From: Alteromonadaceae bacterium
GTDB taxonomy: Bacteria > Pseudomonadota > Gammaproteobacteria > Enterobacterales > Alteromonadaceae
Direction: 5' to 3'
Assembly (NCBI GenBank): GCA_015487235.1
Contig: WFQC01000034.1
Span: 1 to 62,295 of the forward strand
DNA length: 62,295 nt
The notes under the pieces were generated by a model, which was not told the DNA's origin, did not search any database, and worked only from the letters and a program-made list of their open reading frames with translations. Positions 53,641 to 62,295 of this stretch are shown one piece after another (the stretch's first letter is position 1; each line of letters begins with the position of its first letter). Both the position numbers and the translations under genes were made by a program.

Positions 53641-55143
53641 ATGACAATTCGTGAAATTCCATTAATTATTGATGGGAAAAAAGTACAGTCTAAATCAACA
53701 CAATGGCTAGATGTTTTAAACCCAGCAACACAAGAAGTGGTTGCACGTGTGCCAATGGCAACGAAAGAAGAAGTGGCAGCGGCAGTCGCTTCGGCGCAAA
53801 AAGCGTTTAAAACATGGTCAAAGGTATCATTAACTAATCGCATGCGTATTATGTTTAACTTACAAGCATTAATTCGTGAACATACGCAAGAGCTGGCTGA
53901 ATTAGTGACTTTAGAACATGGTAAAACTTTACCTGATGCAGAAGGTGAAGTAGGGCGTGCATTAGAAGCCATTGAGAATGCCTGCGCGATCACGCGCTTA
54001 CAATTAGGTGAAATGGCAAATAATGCGGCAACGGGAGTTGATGTTTATACCCTGAATAAACCTTTAGGTGTTGGCGTTGGGATCACCGCATTTAACTTTC
54101 CATTAATGCTTGCCGCTTTTATGTTTCCTCCTGCAATTGCTTGTGGTAATACTTTTGTATTAAAACCGTCAGAGCAAGATCCTTCTTCGACTATTCGCAT
54201 GGTTGAATTGGCGCTTGAAGCAGGGGTTCCTGCTGGTGTACTTAATGTTGTGCATGGTGGCCCTGATGTGGTTAACCAACTTATTGAAGCAGAAGAAGTA
54301 AAAGCGGTTTCATTTATAGGTTCTACGCCTGTTGGTACGCATATTTATAATCATGCAGCTAAACATGGTAAACGTGCACAGTGTATGATGGGGGCAAAAA
54401 ACCACATGGTTATTATGCCTGATGCGAATAAAGATAGAGCCATTAATGATTTATTAGGTTCTGCATTTGGTGCAGCGGGTCAACGTTGTATGGCAAACCC
54501 TGTTACTATTTTAGTGGGTGAAGCACGTAACTGGTTGCCAGAGATCGCAGAAAGAGCTAAAAAGTTAAAAGTTGGGCCTGGTATTCAACGTGATGCTGAT
54601 TTAGGCCCTGTCGTTTCACCACAAGCTAAAGCGCGCATTATTAAGCTACTTGATTCAGGCGTTGAGCAAGGGGCAACGTTACTTGTTGACGGTCGTCACT
54701 GTAAAGTAGAAGGTTATCCAAACGGTAATTTTGTTGGTCCTACTATGTTCAGCAATGTAACTACCGATATGGATATTTATAAGCAAGAAATTTTTGGCCC
54801 AGCTTTATGTGTACTTGAAGCTGAAACACTCGAAGAAGCTATTGATATTATTAATGCTAACCCTAATGGCAATGGTACTTCTATTTTTACTTCATCGGGT
54901 TGGGTGGCACGTAAATTTGAAAATGAAATAGATGTGGGGCAAATCGGTATTAATGTTCCTATTCCTGTACCGGTGGCTTTCTTTAGCTTTACGGGCTCAA
55001 GAGCTTCAAAGTTAGGTGATTTAGGACCAAATGGTAAGCAAGTGATTAGCTTCTGGACACAAACAAAGAGTGTTACAGCGCGATGGTTTGAACCTGATCA
55101 TCAAGATGGACAAGCGGTACATACCACGATTAGCTTAAAGTAA
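53641..55143 (+). CDS. mmsA: Methylmalonate-semialdehyde dehydrogenase (CoA-acylating)
   Basis: A 500-residue enzyme of the ALDH6 class. The NAD-binding segment [20 protein letters not shown] is at about 141-160 and the catalytic Cys in [14 protein letters not shown] near 280. The conserved [13 protein letters not shown] (about 251-263) marks the CoA-dependent subfamily, which lacks the usual general-base Glu. It converts methylmalonate or malonate semialdehyde, CoA and NAD+ to propionyl- or acetyl-CoA, CO2 and NADH in valine, inositol and beta-alanine breakdown. GGGGAA precedes the ATG. It stands alone with a divergent LysR regulator and its own terminator. Confidence 0.95.
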   Translation: MTIREIPLIIDGKKVQSKSTQWLDVLNPATQEVVARVPMATKEEVAAAVASAQKAFKTWSKVSLTNRMRIMFNLQALIREHTQELAELVTLEHGKTLPDAEGEVGRALEAIENACAITRLQLGEMANNAATGVDVYTLNKPLGVGVGITAFNFPLMLAAFMFPPAIACGNTFVLKPSEQDPSSTIRMVELALEAGVPAGVLNVVHGGPDVVNQLIEAEEVKAVSFIGSTPVGTHIYNHAAKHGKRAQCMMGAKNHMVIMPDANKDRAINDLLGSAFGAAGQRCMANPVTILVGEARNWLPEIAERAKKLKVGPGIQRDADLGPVVSPQAKARIIKLLDSGVEQGATLLVDGRHCKVEGYPNGNFVGPTMFSNVTTDMDIYKQEIFGPALCVLEAETLEEAIDIINANPNGNGTSIFTSSGWVARKFENEIDVGQIGINVPIPVPVAFFSFTGSRASKLGDLGPNGKQVISFWTQTKSVTARWFEPDHQDGQAVHTTISLK

Positions 55144-55210
55144 TAATAGCGTTATCTGATAACATTTAATTTGAAGAACTAACGCGTTATACTCATCATA
55201 AGTTTTATAT

Positions 55211-55235
55211 AAAAGGCTGTTTTTACAGCCTTTTT
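55211..55235 (+). terminator. Terminator after mmsA
   Basis: AAAAGGCTGT (55211-55220) pairs with ACAGCCTTTT (55225-55234) around TTTT, followed by more T. Confidence 0.85.
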
Positions 55236-55348
55236 ATCTTTTTATGCTATTCTGTTTTTATTTGTTTTGCTAAGAGTTGCCAAAAAAAATAGTGATTTAA
55301 TAACCATTCTGGTAGAATGCGCGCCACTAATCAATGAGTTAATTTTTT

Positions 55349-55834
55349 ATGATTTGGATAGATTACGCCATTTTGGCGGTTATTGGCATATCAACACTGA
55401 TCAGCTTGATCCGCGGTTTTGTTAAAGAAGCTATTTCACTCGTGATCTGGGTTGGTGCTTTTTTCGTTGCTAGTACTTTCTACACCAATCTGGCCAGTTT
55501 ACTTACCAACATTTCTGATCCTTTTTTACGTAATGCCGCAGCCGTTGCTATTCTCTTTATTTCCACCCTTATTATTGGTGCCATGGTAAATTACCTTATT
55601 GCACAATTAGTTACCAAAACAGGGCTCTCAGGTACCGATAGAGTGATCGGTTTAGCCTTTGGTGCATTACGAGGCGTTTTAGTTGTGAGTGCCATTTTAT
55701 TCTTTTTAGATGCTTTTACGCCTGCGGCCGACAGCCAATGGTGGCAAGCCTCTAAATTAATTCCTGAATTTACAATCGTGATTGAATGGTTTTTTGAATA
55801 CTTAAAACAATCATCAAGTTTTTTAAACCAATAA
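55349..55834 (+). CDS. cvpA: CvpA family membrane protein
   Basis: A 161-residue protein with four hydrophobic helices (about 4-20, 28-50, 62-85, 100-125). The motif [24 protein letters not shown] at the N-terminus and VNYLIAQLV in the middle are characteristic of CvpA. CvpA is linked to colicin V export in E. coli and more generally to envelope integrity. Its position 22 bp before purF is the usual gammaproteobacterial arrangement. No clear PurR box precedes the pair. Confidence 0.93.
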   Translation: MIWIDYAILAVIGISTLISLIRGFVKEAISLVIWVGAFFVASTFYTNLASLLTNISDPFLRNAAAVAILFISTLIIGAMVNYLIAQLVTKTGLSGTDRVIGLAFGALRGVLVVSAILFFLDAFTPAADSQWWQASKLIPEFTIVIEWFFEYLKQSSSFLNQ

Positions 55835-55856
55835 GCGTAAGCGGAGACAAGATTAT

Positions 55857-57374
55857 ATGTGTGGTATTGTTGGTATTGTTGGAACGTCGCCAGTGGGACA
55901 AGCCTTATATGACGGCTTAACTGTGCTACAACACCGCGGGCAAGATGCCGCGGGTATTGTAACCATAGAAGACAACAAGTTTCGTTTACGTAAAGCTAAT
56001 GGCTTAGTTAAAGATGTTTTTCATACACGCCACATGCTACGTTTGCAAGGAAATATTGGTATAGGGCATGTGCGTTATCCAACAGCAGGAACCTCAAGTT
56101 CGTCAGAAGCACAACCCTTTTATGCTAACTCACCTTTTGGTATTTCATTAGCACACAATGGCAACTTAACCAATGCTGAAGAATTAGGGCAGTGGTTATT
56201 TAAAAAAGCGCGTCGTCATGTCAATACCACATCAGATTCTGAGTTATTGCTTAATATTCTGGCGTATGAATTACAAGAAATAGACAGTTTATCATTAACG
56301 CCTGATAATATTTTTGACGCTATCACCAAAGTACATCAACGTGTTCGAGGTGCTTATGCTACGGTAGCTTTAGTGATTGGCCACGGTCTGATCGCTTTTC
56401 GTGACCCTAATGGTATTCGTCCAATGGTGTTTGGTAAACGAGAGACCGCAAGCGGTGTTGAATATATGGTTGCTTCAGAGTCTGTTGCTTTAGATGCCTG
56501 TGACTTTGAATTTGTGCGTGATGTGGCTCCAGGAGAGGCTATTTATTTTAGTGAAGACGGTCAACTTTATAGTCGTCAATGTTCAGATAATCCTCATTAT
56601 AGCCCTTGTATTTTTGAGTATGTTTACTTTGCTCGCCCAGATTCTACTATTGATAAGATTTCGGTTTACGCTTCTCGGGTTGAAATGGGTAAAAAATTAG
56701 GCGCTAAAATAGCAAAAGAGTGGGAAGATTTAGATATTGACGTGGTGATCCCGATTCCTGAAACCTCGTGTGATATAGCTTTACAAATTGCTAAACATTT
56801 AGACTTACCTTATCGTCAAGGTTTTGTTAAAAATCGCTATATTGGTCGTACTTTTATTATGCCGGGGCAGGCAGAACGTAAAAAATCAGTACGCCGAAAA
56901 CTGAATGCCATTAATACTGAATTTTATGGTAAAAATGTACTTTTAGTTGATGATTCTATCGTGCGTGGTACTACGTCTGAACAAATTATTGATATGGCTC
57001 GCAGTGCTGGCGCTAAAAAAGTTTATTTTGCCTCTGCGGCACCAGAAATTAGGTTTCCAAATGTTTATGGTATTGATATGCCAAGTGCGAATGAATTAAT
57101 TGCTCATGGACGAGAGCTTGATGATATTTGTGATTTAATTGGTGCAGATAAATTAATTTATCAAACCATTGATGATTTAGTTGCGGCTGTAGGTGAAGGT
57201 AATCATGATATCAAGGCCTTTGAAACCTCAGTATTTGACGGTAACTATATAACTAATGATATCGATCAGCACTATTTAGAAAAGCTTGATGCATCACGCA
57301 GTGATAATATTAAAGATAAGTCTGATGCTAATGCAGATTCTAATATTGATTTACATAATGATGATGCGGAATAG
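55857..57374 (+). CDS. purF: Amidophosphoribosyltransferase PurF
   Basis: A 505-residue glutamine amidotransferase. Cys2 of [10 protein letters not shown] is the nucleophile, exposed after Met removal. The glutaminase domain covers about 1-240. The phosphoribosyltransferase part carries the PRPP motif [17 protein letters not shown] (about 361-377). It makes 5-phosphoribosylamine, the first committed step of purine synthesis. GGAGA precedes the ATG. It is transcribed with cvpA and followed by a hairpin terminator. The C-terminal 25 residues are Asp/Asn-rich and probably flexible. Confidence 0.97.
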   Translation: MCGIVGIVGTSPVGQALYDGLTVLQHRGQDAAGIVTIEDNKFRLRKANGLVKDVFHTRHMLRLQGNIGIGHVRYPTAGTSSSSEAQPFYANSPFGISLAHNGNLTNAEELGQWLFKKARRHVNTTSDSELLLNILAYELQEIDSLSLTPDNIFDAITKVHQRVRGAYATVALVIGHGLIAFRDPNGIRPMVFGKRETASGVEYMVASESVALDACDFEFVRDVAPGEAIYFSEDGQLYSRQCSDNPHYSPCIFEYVYFARPDSTIDKISVYASRVEMGKKLGAKIAKEWEDLDIDVVIPIPETSCDIALQIAKHLDLPYRQGFVKNRYIGRTFIMPGQAERKKSVRRKLNAINTEFYGKNVLLVDDSIVRGTTSEQIIDMARSAGAKKVYFASAAPEIRFPNVYGIDMPSANELIAHGRELDDICDLIGADKLIYQTIDDLVAAVGEGNHDIKAFETSVFDGNYITNDIDQHYLEKLDASRSDNIKDKSDANADSNIDLHNDDAE

Positions 57375-57407
57375 CATTACCATTACATAACCTCTCATAT
57401 AAATGAT

Positions 57408-57436
57408 AAAGGCACTGTTATAGTGCCTTTATTGCT
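57408..57436. terminator. Terminator after purF
   Basis: AAAGGCACT (57408-57416) pairs with AGTGCCTTT (57422-57430) around a 5-base loop. The following T-run is interrupted (ATTGCTTTT). Confidence 0.75.
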
Positions 57437-57501
57437 TTTATTCGTTGGTACTTTTGTGCTGTTGGTCTATTAGTTTTGGTCTGTTAATTGTGTATTAGGG
57501 T

Positions 57502-58098
57502 TCACAGATGCTCAGGCGCAAACCCCATAGTCCAAAACATCGCGGTAGCTGCAAGAATCACTACTATTAAGATCAATCCACAAGTGACTACTGAGCTTGA
57601 ATAGATAAAGCCCTTATCTTCAGGAATATTCATCATAATGGGTACACCTGAATACAAGAGATAAATGGAGTAACAAATTGCGATGATCCCGGCAACTGCT
57701 ACAAACCACAATACTGGATACAGTACGGTAATACCAACCATTAATACCGGTGTAGACGCATAGGCAGCTAGCTCTAATGATTGGGTAAAACTTGGTGTTG
57801 AGTCAAATGTTATCGCCATCCAATGAATTAAATAAGCTAGTGCAAAAACGCCAATAATCAGTGCAAAATACATCGCTACCGCCATCATCATAGCACTTGA
57901 TTGATTCAATAAAATGGGCTCTCCTGAACCAATTGTCCAACCAATGTGTGCAGCGGCATAATAACCACATATTGCGGGTATTAATGCAATAGTTAAAATA
58001 TGCACTAAGCTATAGACCATGCTTTCATGGCGCTTTTCAATCGACTGCCACTCTTCTTTTGGATGAGCGTATAAGCCCCAGATATGATTTAGTATCAT
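57502..58098 (-). CDS. Yip1-domain membrane protein
   Basis: A 198-residue inner-membrane protein with about five helices. The N-terminal HIWGLYAHPKEEWQSIEKRHES before the first helix, and the overall pattern, match the Yip1 domain family. Bacterial members have no established function. AGGAGA a few bases before the ATG supports the start. It is convergent with purF and separated from the next minus-strand gene by 213 bp that show no gene. Confidence 0.85.
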   Translation of the reverse strand: MILNHIWGLYAHPKEEWQSIEKRHESMVYSLVHILTIALIPAICGYYAAAHIGWTIGSGEPILLNQSSAMMMAVAMYFALIIGVFALAYLIHWMAITFDSTPSFTQSLELAAYASTPVLMVGITVLYPVLWFVAVAGIIAICYSIYLLYSGVPIMMNIPEDKGFIYSSSVVTCGLILIVVILAATAMFWTMGFAPEHL

Positions 58099-58311
58099 TT
58101 TGTTTCTCCTGCGATCCCCGCATAAAATTATTATCGTTTTTTTACTTTTTATTGATCTAGATCGACTTTACTGCTTTTAGCCAATAGTATATTTATGTTG
58201 GATGATTGCGTTTTCGTCAAGCTTTGTTTAAGAAATAGGTTAAAAAACCTTCGTTTGATGTGTTTTTATAGTTTAATATTAGGTTGTTTGATGTTTTTAT
58301 ATTAAAATCGT

Positions 58312-58593
58312 CTAGTTAACTTTGATACGCACAATCTTCATTATTTCCATATCAAAACCAGCGATCGATTCTGTTTCAGGATAATAAGTAACATTAACAC
58401 GCTGACCATTTAATGACTTATAAAGTTTTTTTCGCTTATATTTAAAAGGTACATCAATATTTTCCAGCATAATCGTATTGATATACCAGTCATCTTCTTC
58501 GCGTTGTACATGAGAAACCACTTTAACGTTTTCTGTATGTACTAATTGCTGATGCTCATCGAGTAACTTATTTAATGCAGATTTTTTTGCCAT
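58312..58593 (-). CDS. Conserved-looking small protein of unknown function
   Basis: A 93-residue soluble protein, Lys-rich at the N-terminus, with a beta-rich middle (DWYINTIMLENIDVPFKYKR) and YYPETESIAGFDMEIMKIV near the end. No signal peptide, membrane helix or cysteine. I do not recognise a family. AGAGAAAAG precedes the ATG. It lies 27 bp after the SUI1-type gene on the same strand and is probably co-transcribed with it, which suggests but does not show a role related to translation or RNA. Confidence 0.75.
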   Translation of the reverse strand: MAKKSALNKLLDEHQQLVHTENVKVVSHVQREEDDWYINTIMLENIDVPFKYKRKKLYKSLNGQRVNVTYYPETESIAGFDMEIMKIVRIKVN

Positions 58594-58620
58594 GTCTTTT
58601 CTCTGTTGAACTCGGAGGTA

Positions 58621-59031
58621 TTAGCCGCCAACAAATTTAACTTTGAAGCCTTCCTTTTCTAAAACTTGTTTAATTAGTTCGCGCTTGTCTCCTTGTATTT
58701 CTATTGTTTGCTCTACAACACTACCACCACTGCCACAAGTTTTCTTTAATTTACTGGCTAATTTTTTTAATTTATCAGCGGGTAGTCCTAAACCTGATAT
58801 AGTAATAACCCCTTTGCCTTTTCTGCCTTTGGTTTCTCTACGTACTCTCGCATAACCATCTGAAGGGGTTACAGCGGGGGTTGATGTTGTTTTAATTCGC
58901 CCTTTGTCGGTAGAATAAACTAATGAATCATTACTATTTGACGCTGTAGTTGGTGTCATATCAGCCTGAACATCAGTATTTTTACCCAAAGCACTGGCAA
59001 GATCGCTTAAACTTGAAAAGTTTTTTTTCAT
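58621..59031 (-). CDS. SUI1/eIF1-family translation factor (YciH-like)
   Basis: A 136-residue protein. A variable N-terminal tail (1-65) is followed by the SUI1 domain (about 68-133): RRETKGRKGKGVITISGLGL, LKKLASKLKKTCGSGGSVVE and IEIQGDKRELIKQVLEKEGF. E. coli YciH acts in stress to modulate translation initiation. The ATG has no clear ribosome site. The 27-bp gap to the small downstream gene suggests an operon. A terminator of etfA lies just upstream. Confidence 0.92.
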   Translation of the reverse strand: MKKNFSSLSDLASALGKNTDVQADMTPTTASNSNDSLVYSTDKGRIKTTSTPAVTPSDGYARVRRETKGRKGKGVITISGLGLPADKLKKLASKLKKTCGSGGSVVEQTIEIQGDKRELIKQVLEKEGFKVKFVGG

Positions 59032-59046
59032 TCACATACCCAAAAA

Positions 59047-59076
59047 AATAAAGCCACTGTTAACAGTGGCTTTATT
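59047..59076. terminator. Terminator after etfA
   Basis: AATAAAGCCACTGTT (59047-59061) is followed directly by its reverse complement (59062-59076), a 30-bp perfect palindrome. It lies 24 bp past the etfA stop, read on the minus strand. Confidence 0.85.
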
Positions 59077-59100
59077 ATACAAAGGATCACTCGGTTATTA

Positions 59101-60027
59101 CTATAGTTTGCTTTCTAATTCAGGTAAAGCATCGAATAAGTCAGCTACAATACCATAGTCGGCTACTTGGAAAATAGGCGCTTCTGGATCTTTGTTAATC
59201 GCTACAATCACTTTAGAGTCTTTCATACCCGCTAAATGTTGAATTGCACCACTAATACCAACAGCGATGTATAAGTCAGGTGCTACAATTTTACCTGTTT
59301 GACCCACTTGCATATCGTTCGGTACAAAGCCTGCGTCAACTGCGGCACGAGAAGCACCGATAGCTGCACCTAGTTTGTCAGCAATACCTTCAAGTAATTT
59401 AAAGTTATCGCCATTTTGCATACCACGACCACCTGAAATAACTACACGAGCGGCACCTAAGTCAGGACGTTCTGATTCAGTTAATTCATCACAAACATGT
59501 GTTGAAATACCCGCATCTTTTACAATATCAATGGCTTCAATTGTGGCATTACCATCTGTTGCAACTGCATCGAAACCTGTTGCACGCACGGTAACAACTT
59601 TTTTCTCATCTAAACTTTGTACTGTTGCAATGGCATTACCTGCGTAAATAGGACGAACAAAAGTGTCGCTACTTTCTACAGCAATAATGTCAGAAATTTG
59701 AGCAACATCTAATAATGCTGCAACGCGAGGCATAAAGTTTTTGCCTATTGATAAGGCTGTTGCAACGATATGATCATAATTGCTTGCTAATTCAACTACC
59801 AACAAGCTAACATTTTCAGCTAATTGATGCTCGTAAGCTGCATTGTCGGCAACTAATACTTTAGTTACGCCATTTACTTTAGCGGCTTCTTCAGCAACCG
59901 CTTGGCACTGATGACCTGCAACTAATAGCGTAATATCACCACCCATTGCTTGAGCGGCGGCAACGGTTTTTAAAGTTTCAGCTTTTAAACTTTTATTATC
60001 GTGTTCGGCATAGACTAAAACGCTCAT
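59101..60027 (-). CDS. etfA: Electron transfer flavoprotein alpha subunit
   Basis: A 308-residue ETF alpha subunit. The C-terminal FAD domain shows [20 protein letters not shown] (about 192-211), [23 protein letters not shown] (about 228-250) and [17 protein letters not shown], all standard. With the beta subunit it carries electrons from acyl-CoA and other dehydrogenases to ETF-ubiquinone oxidoreductase, whose gene begins at 61137. AAGGTGAT precedes the ATG, which overlaps the etfB stop by 4 bp. Confidence 0.97.
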   Translation of the reverse strand: MSVLVYAEHDNKSLKAETLKTVAAAQAMGGDITLLVAGHQCQAVAEEAAKVNGVTKVLVADNAAYEHQLAENVSLLVVELASNYDHIVATALSIGKNFMPRVAALLDVAQISDIIAVESSDTFVRPIYAGNAIATVQSLDEKKVVTVRATGFDAVATDGNATIEAIDIVKDAGISTHVCDELTESERPDLGAARVVISGGRGMQNGDNFKLLEGIADKLGAAIGASRAAVDAGFVPNDMQVGQTGKIVAPDLYIAVGISGAIQHLAGMKDSKVIVAINKDPEAPIFQVADYGIVADLFDALPELESKL

Positions 60028-60776
60028 GAGATCACCTTCGCTTCATTTTTTAACTTTTCAACTAATTCATCTATTGTTTCTACAATGATACCGGCTTGAC
60101 GTTCTGCTGGTGGTGTAACCTTGATGAGTTTAGTACGAGGACGTAAATCAATACCGAAATCAGCTGCATTTTTTACGGCTAATGGCTTACGTTTAGCTTT
60201 CATAATGTTAGGCAGTGATGCATAACGAGGCTCATTCAAGCGTAAATCAGTAGTTACTACGGCAGGCATATCAAGTAAAAGTGTTTGTAAGCCACCGTCA
60301 ATTTCACGAGTAACTTTCACTTTATTGTCTTCAACTTTTACTTCTGAAGCAAAGGTACCTTGAGGCATATTGGTTAATGCAGCAAGCATTTGACCAGTTT
60401 GGTTGTTGTCGCTGTCTATTGACTGCTTACCTAAAATAACAAGTTGAGGCGCTTCTTCTTCAACTACCTTTTGTAAAAGCTTAGCAATATTTAATGCATC
60501 AAGTGTTTCTGATGTATCAATTTGAATAGCGCGATCTGCACCTAAAGCAAGTGCAGTACGTAATTGTTCTTGGCAAGATTTATCACCAATTGAAACGGCT
60601 ACGACTTCTGTTGCAATACCCGCTTCTTTTAAGCGAACAGCTTCTTCAACAGCGATTTCACAAAATGGGTTGATAGCCATTTTTACGTTAGCTAAATCAA
60701 CGTCTGAATTATCTGGTTTAACACGAACTTTGACGTTATAGTCAATAACTCGTTTTATCGGGACTAATACTTTCAT
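60024..60776 (-). CDS. etfB: Electron transfer flavoprotein beta subunit
   Basis: A 250-residue ETF beta subunit. The N-terminus [20 protein letters not shown] and the segment [22 protein letters not shown] (about 118-139) bind AMP and shape the dimer. ATG at 60776 is chosen: AGAGG lies 5 bp upstream and the length then equals that of known subunits. A start at 60800 would add eight unrelated residues. It is transcribed before etfA with ATGA overlap and diverges from the ETF-QO gene. Confidence 0.97.
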   Translation of the reverse strand: MKVLVPIKRVIDYNVKVRVKPDNSDVDLANVKMAINPFCEIAVEEAVRLKEAGIATEVVAVSIGDKSCQEQLRTALALGADRAIQIDTSETLDALNIAKLLQKVVEEEAPQLVILGKQSIDSDNNQTGQMLAALTNMPQGTFASEVKVEDNKVKVTREIDGGLQTLLLDMPAVVTTDLRLNEPRYASLPNIMKAKRKPLAVKNAADFGIDLRPRTKLIKVTPPAERQAGIIVETIDELVEKLKNEAKVIS

Positions 60777-61136
60777 CATCGCCTCTATTTGGTTGTGCAT
60801 GTTTGTAGTAAAATTCAGCTTAGCACTTGTTTATAAAGACTTAAATTAAGGCTAATTGAATTTTAACAGTTATATTATTCGAGTAATAGCTCGAAATCCT
60901 ACTCATTGTTTACGTAAAGGTCAATCTGAAGTTGAGCAAATTTCAGTAAAAATAATTTTCTTTTGGCCTTTATCAAAAAAGCAAAATAGCAAAAAACAAA
61001 TCAATGCTATGCTAATGATAGTATTGTTTTATGCTTTTTAATTTATATAATAACTGATAATATCAAACAAGTGTTTGAATTCATATCTTAGATGCGTTAA
61101 AACTGCGCTAAGTCAAATTTTTTAAGGGGGAATAAC
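60777..61136. other. Divergent intergenic region etfB / ETF-QO
   Basis: This 360-bp gap must carry promoters for etfBA (minus) and the ETF-QO gene (plus). For the latter, TTGTTT (61024-61029) and TATAAT (61046-61051) are 16 bp apart and a PsrA-like palindrome follows. A TTTACGTAAA palindrome is at 60909-60918. A 61-codon open frame in the region shows no protein-like character. Confidence 0.55.
61063..61078. promoter_or_regulatory. PsrA-like operator before ETF-QO
   Basis: TCAAACA-AG-TGTTTGA is a perfect 7-2-7 palindrome. It contains CAAAC-N4-GTTTG, the published PsrA pattern (G/C)AAAC-N2-4-GTTT(G/C). It starts 12 bp after the -10 TATAAT, where a bound repressor would block transcription. 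PsrA controls fatty-acid degradation and ETF genes in related bacteria and is released by acyl-CoA or fatty acid. Confidence 0.65.
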
Positions 61137-62295
61137 ATGGAACGAGAATCAATGGAGTTTGATGTAGTCATCGTTGGTGCTGGTCCATCAGGTCTTGCGA
61201 GTGCTTGTCGATTAATGCAATTAGCTCAAGAGAATAATCAAGAGTTAATGGTCTGTGTTGTCGAAAAAGGCTCAGAAGTAGGAGCTCATATACTATCAGG
61301 CGCAGTTTTTGAGCCAAGAGCATTAAATGAGTTATTCCCTGATTGGAAAGAAAAAGGTGCGCCACTAAATACGCCTGTTGTTGGTGATGATATTTATTTA
61401 CTTAATAATGAGCATAAAGGGCTTAAATTACCTGGTTTTGGTGTACCTAAAACAATGCACAATGAAGGTAATTACATTGTTAGTATGGGAAATATTTGCC
61501 GTTGGTTAGCTGAACAAGCTGAACAAATGGGCGTAGAGATATTTCCGGGCTTTCCTGCTCAAGAAGTTATTTATAATGAAGATGGTAGTGTTGGCGGTAT
61601 TATTACTGGCGACATGGGCTTAGATGCCAATGGTCAGCCCAAAGACTCGTTTATGCCTGGCATGGAGTTAAAAGCAAAATATACGATTTTTGCTGAAGGT
61701 TGCCGAGGGCATTTAGGTAAAGAATTAATCAAACATTTTAATTTAGATGATGATAAGTCACCGCAACATTATGGTATTGGTTTTAAAGAAATTTGGGATA
61801 TTGACCCGGCTAAACATCAAGAAGGCTTGGTTGTACATACTGCGGGGTGGCCGTTAGACAAACATACAGGTGGTGGTGGTTATTTATACCATGCTGAGAA
61901 TAACCAAGTATTTGTTGGCTTAATTGTTGATTTAAATTATAGCAACCCACATTTAAGCCCTTTTGATGAATTTCAGCGTTACAAGCATCATCCGACCATT
62001 AGCCAATACCTTGAAGGCGGTAAACGTGTAGCTTATGGTGCAAGAGCCATGGCAAAAGGTGGCTTTAACTCATTACCTAAAATGACAATGCCAGGAGCTT
62101 TGTTAGTTGGTTGTGATGCGGGCACTATTAACTTTGCTAAAATTAAAGGCAATCATACTGCGATGAAATCAGGCATGTTAGCTGCTGAAACTATTGCTAA
62201 AGCATTAGCTAATGGTGATGAAGGGGGCAAAGAACTTACTGAATTTACCGAAAGCTATAAAAATTCATGGTTATATGAAGAATTATATAACACCC
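61137..62295 (+). CDS. Electron transfer flavoprotein-ubiquinone oxidoreductase, N-terminal part (cut by window end)
   Basis: The first 386 codons of a protein that normally has about 550 residues; it runs off the right edge. The FAD motif VVIVGAGPSGLASACRLM is at about 10-27, followed by EKGSEVGAHILSGAVFEPRAL and GCRGHLGKELI. The C-terminal 4Fe-4S cluster domain lies outside. Known role: takes electrons from reduced ETF (etfBA, divergent next door) to ubiquinone in the inner membrane. AAGGGGG precedes the ATG. A PsrA-like palindrome near the promoter suggests induction during fatty-acid use. Confidence 0.96.
   Translation, partial: MERESMEFDVVIVGAGPSGLASACRLMQLAQENNQELMVCVVEKGSEVGAHILSGAVFEPRALNELFPDWKEKGAPLNTPVVGDDIYLLNNEHKGLKLPGFGVPKTMHNEGNYIVSMGNICRWLAEQAEQMGVEIFPGFPAQEVIYNEDGSVGGIITGDMGLDANGQPKDSFMPGMELKAKYTIFAEGCRGHLGKELIKHFNLDDDKSPQHYGIGFKEIWDIDPAKHQEGLVVHTAGWPLDKHTGGGGYLYHAENNQVFVGLIVDLNYSNPHLSPFDEFQRYKHHPTISQYLEGGKRVAYGARAMAKGGFNSLPKMTMPGALLVGCDAGTINFAKIKGNHTAMKSGMLAAETIAKALANGDEGGKELTEFTESYKNSWLYEELYNT

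Noticed and set aside
55260-55348. PurR operator before cvpA-purF
   Set aside because: No sequence resembling ACGCAAACGTTTGCGT was found.
60909-60918. TTTACGTAAA palindrome as a LiuR site
   Set aside because: The LiuR pattern I know is longer, with two separated TTTACG-type halves; a lone 10-bp palindrome in A+T-rich DNA is weak evidence.
60856-61041. 61-codon open frame between etfB and ETF-QO
   Set aside because: No protein-like pattern, no ribosome site, and it overlaps the promoter region of the divergent genes.
1-62295. CRISPR arrays, tRNA/rRNA genes, prophage or toxin-antitoxin modules
   Set aside because: No regularly spaced repeats, cloverleaf-type sequences, rRNA motifs, phage structural genes or small paired toxin-antitoxin genes were seen on reading.

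Overview
This A+T-rich window looks like a chromosome segment of a marine gammaproteobacterium of the Alteromonadales (Colwellia/Thalassotalea-like). The evidence is the protein character (RdgC, EttA, long PstC/PstA, NhaD, an ArsJ-type arsenic operon, a small periplasmic-binding-like protein beside PhoBR) and E. coli-like Pho boxes. No rRNA, tRNA, CRISPR array, prophage or intact insertion sequence was seen.

Layout. (1) 1-4227, + strand: an arsenic operon cut by the window edge: ACR3 arsenite permease (partial), ArsP-like permease, mini-thioredoxin, ArsJ-associated GAPDH, ArsJ. The last two together export arsenate as 1-arseno-3-phosphoglycerate. (2) 4263-13926, - strand: a heavy-metal block: His-rich CDF exporter, Tat-type multicopper oxidase, a three-gene HME-RND efflux system, a small Cys/His secreted protein, and a MerR regulator with a textbook 20-bp-spacer operator-promoter. 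A MITE-like element lies upstream of the oxidase. (3) 14142-17915: HDOD protein, RdgC, a large sensor kinase. (4) 18202-24516: first half of a phosphate-starvation regulon: porin, beta-barrel protein plus small PBP-like protein, phoB-phoR, pstS. Pho boxes precede the porin, phoB and pstS. (5) 24760-39813: mixed housekeeping and signalling genes: PEP-CTERM protein, NhaD, GcvR-like ACT protein, PilZ, EttA, Aer-like MCP, diguanylate cyclase, HAE-type RND pump with adaptor, CBS protein, aldehyde dehydrogenase. (6) 39936-47611: second half of the phosphate block: pstC-pstA-pstB-phoU behind a triple Pho box, then a DUF47 protein and a Pit transporter. (7) 47709-51253: DTW-domain tRNA modification enzyme, then a divergent fisR/sqr sulfide-oxidation pair with a sigma-54-like promoter and a palindromic upstream site. 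(8) 51332-62295: a MITE, a membrane-anchored hypothetical protein, LysR/mmsA divergent pair, cvpA-purF, a Yip1 protein, two small genes, etfB-etfA and the start of ETF-ubiquinone oxidoreductase with a PsrA-like operator.

The clearest integrated systems are the arsenic operon, the split Pho regulon and the FisR-SQR sulfide module. The FisR homologue keeps the three sensor-domain cysteines at the spacing I recall for the characterised protein. The less-described items are two short inverted-repeat element families, the small Cys/His protein heading the metal-efflux operon, and the very long periplasmic parts of PstC and PstA.
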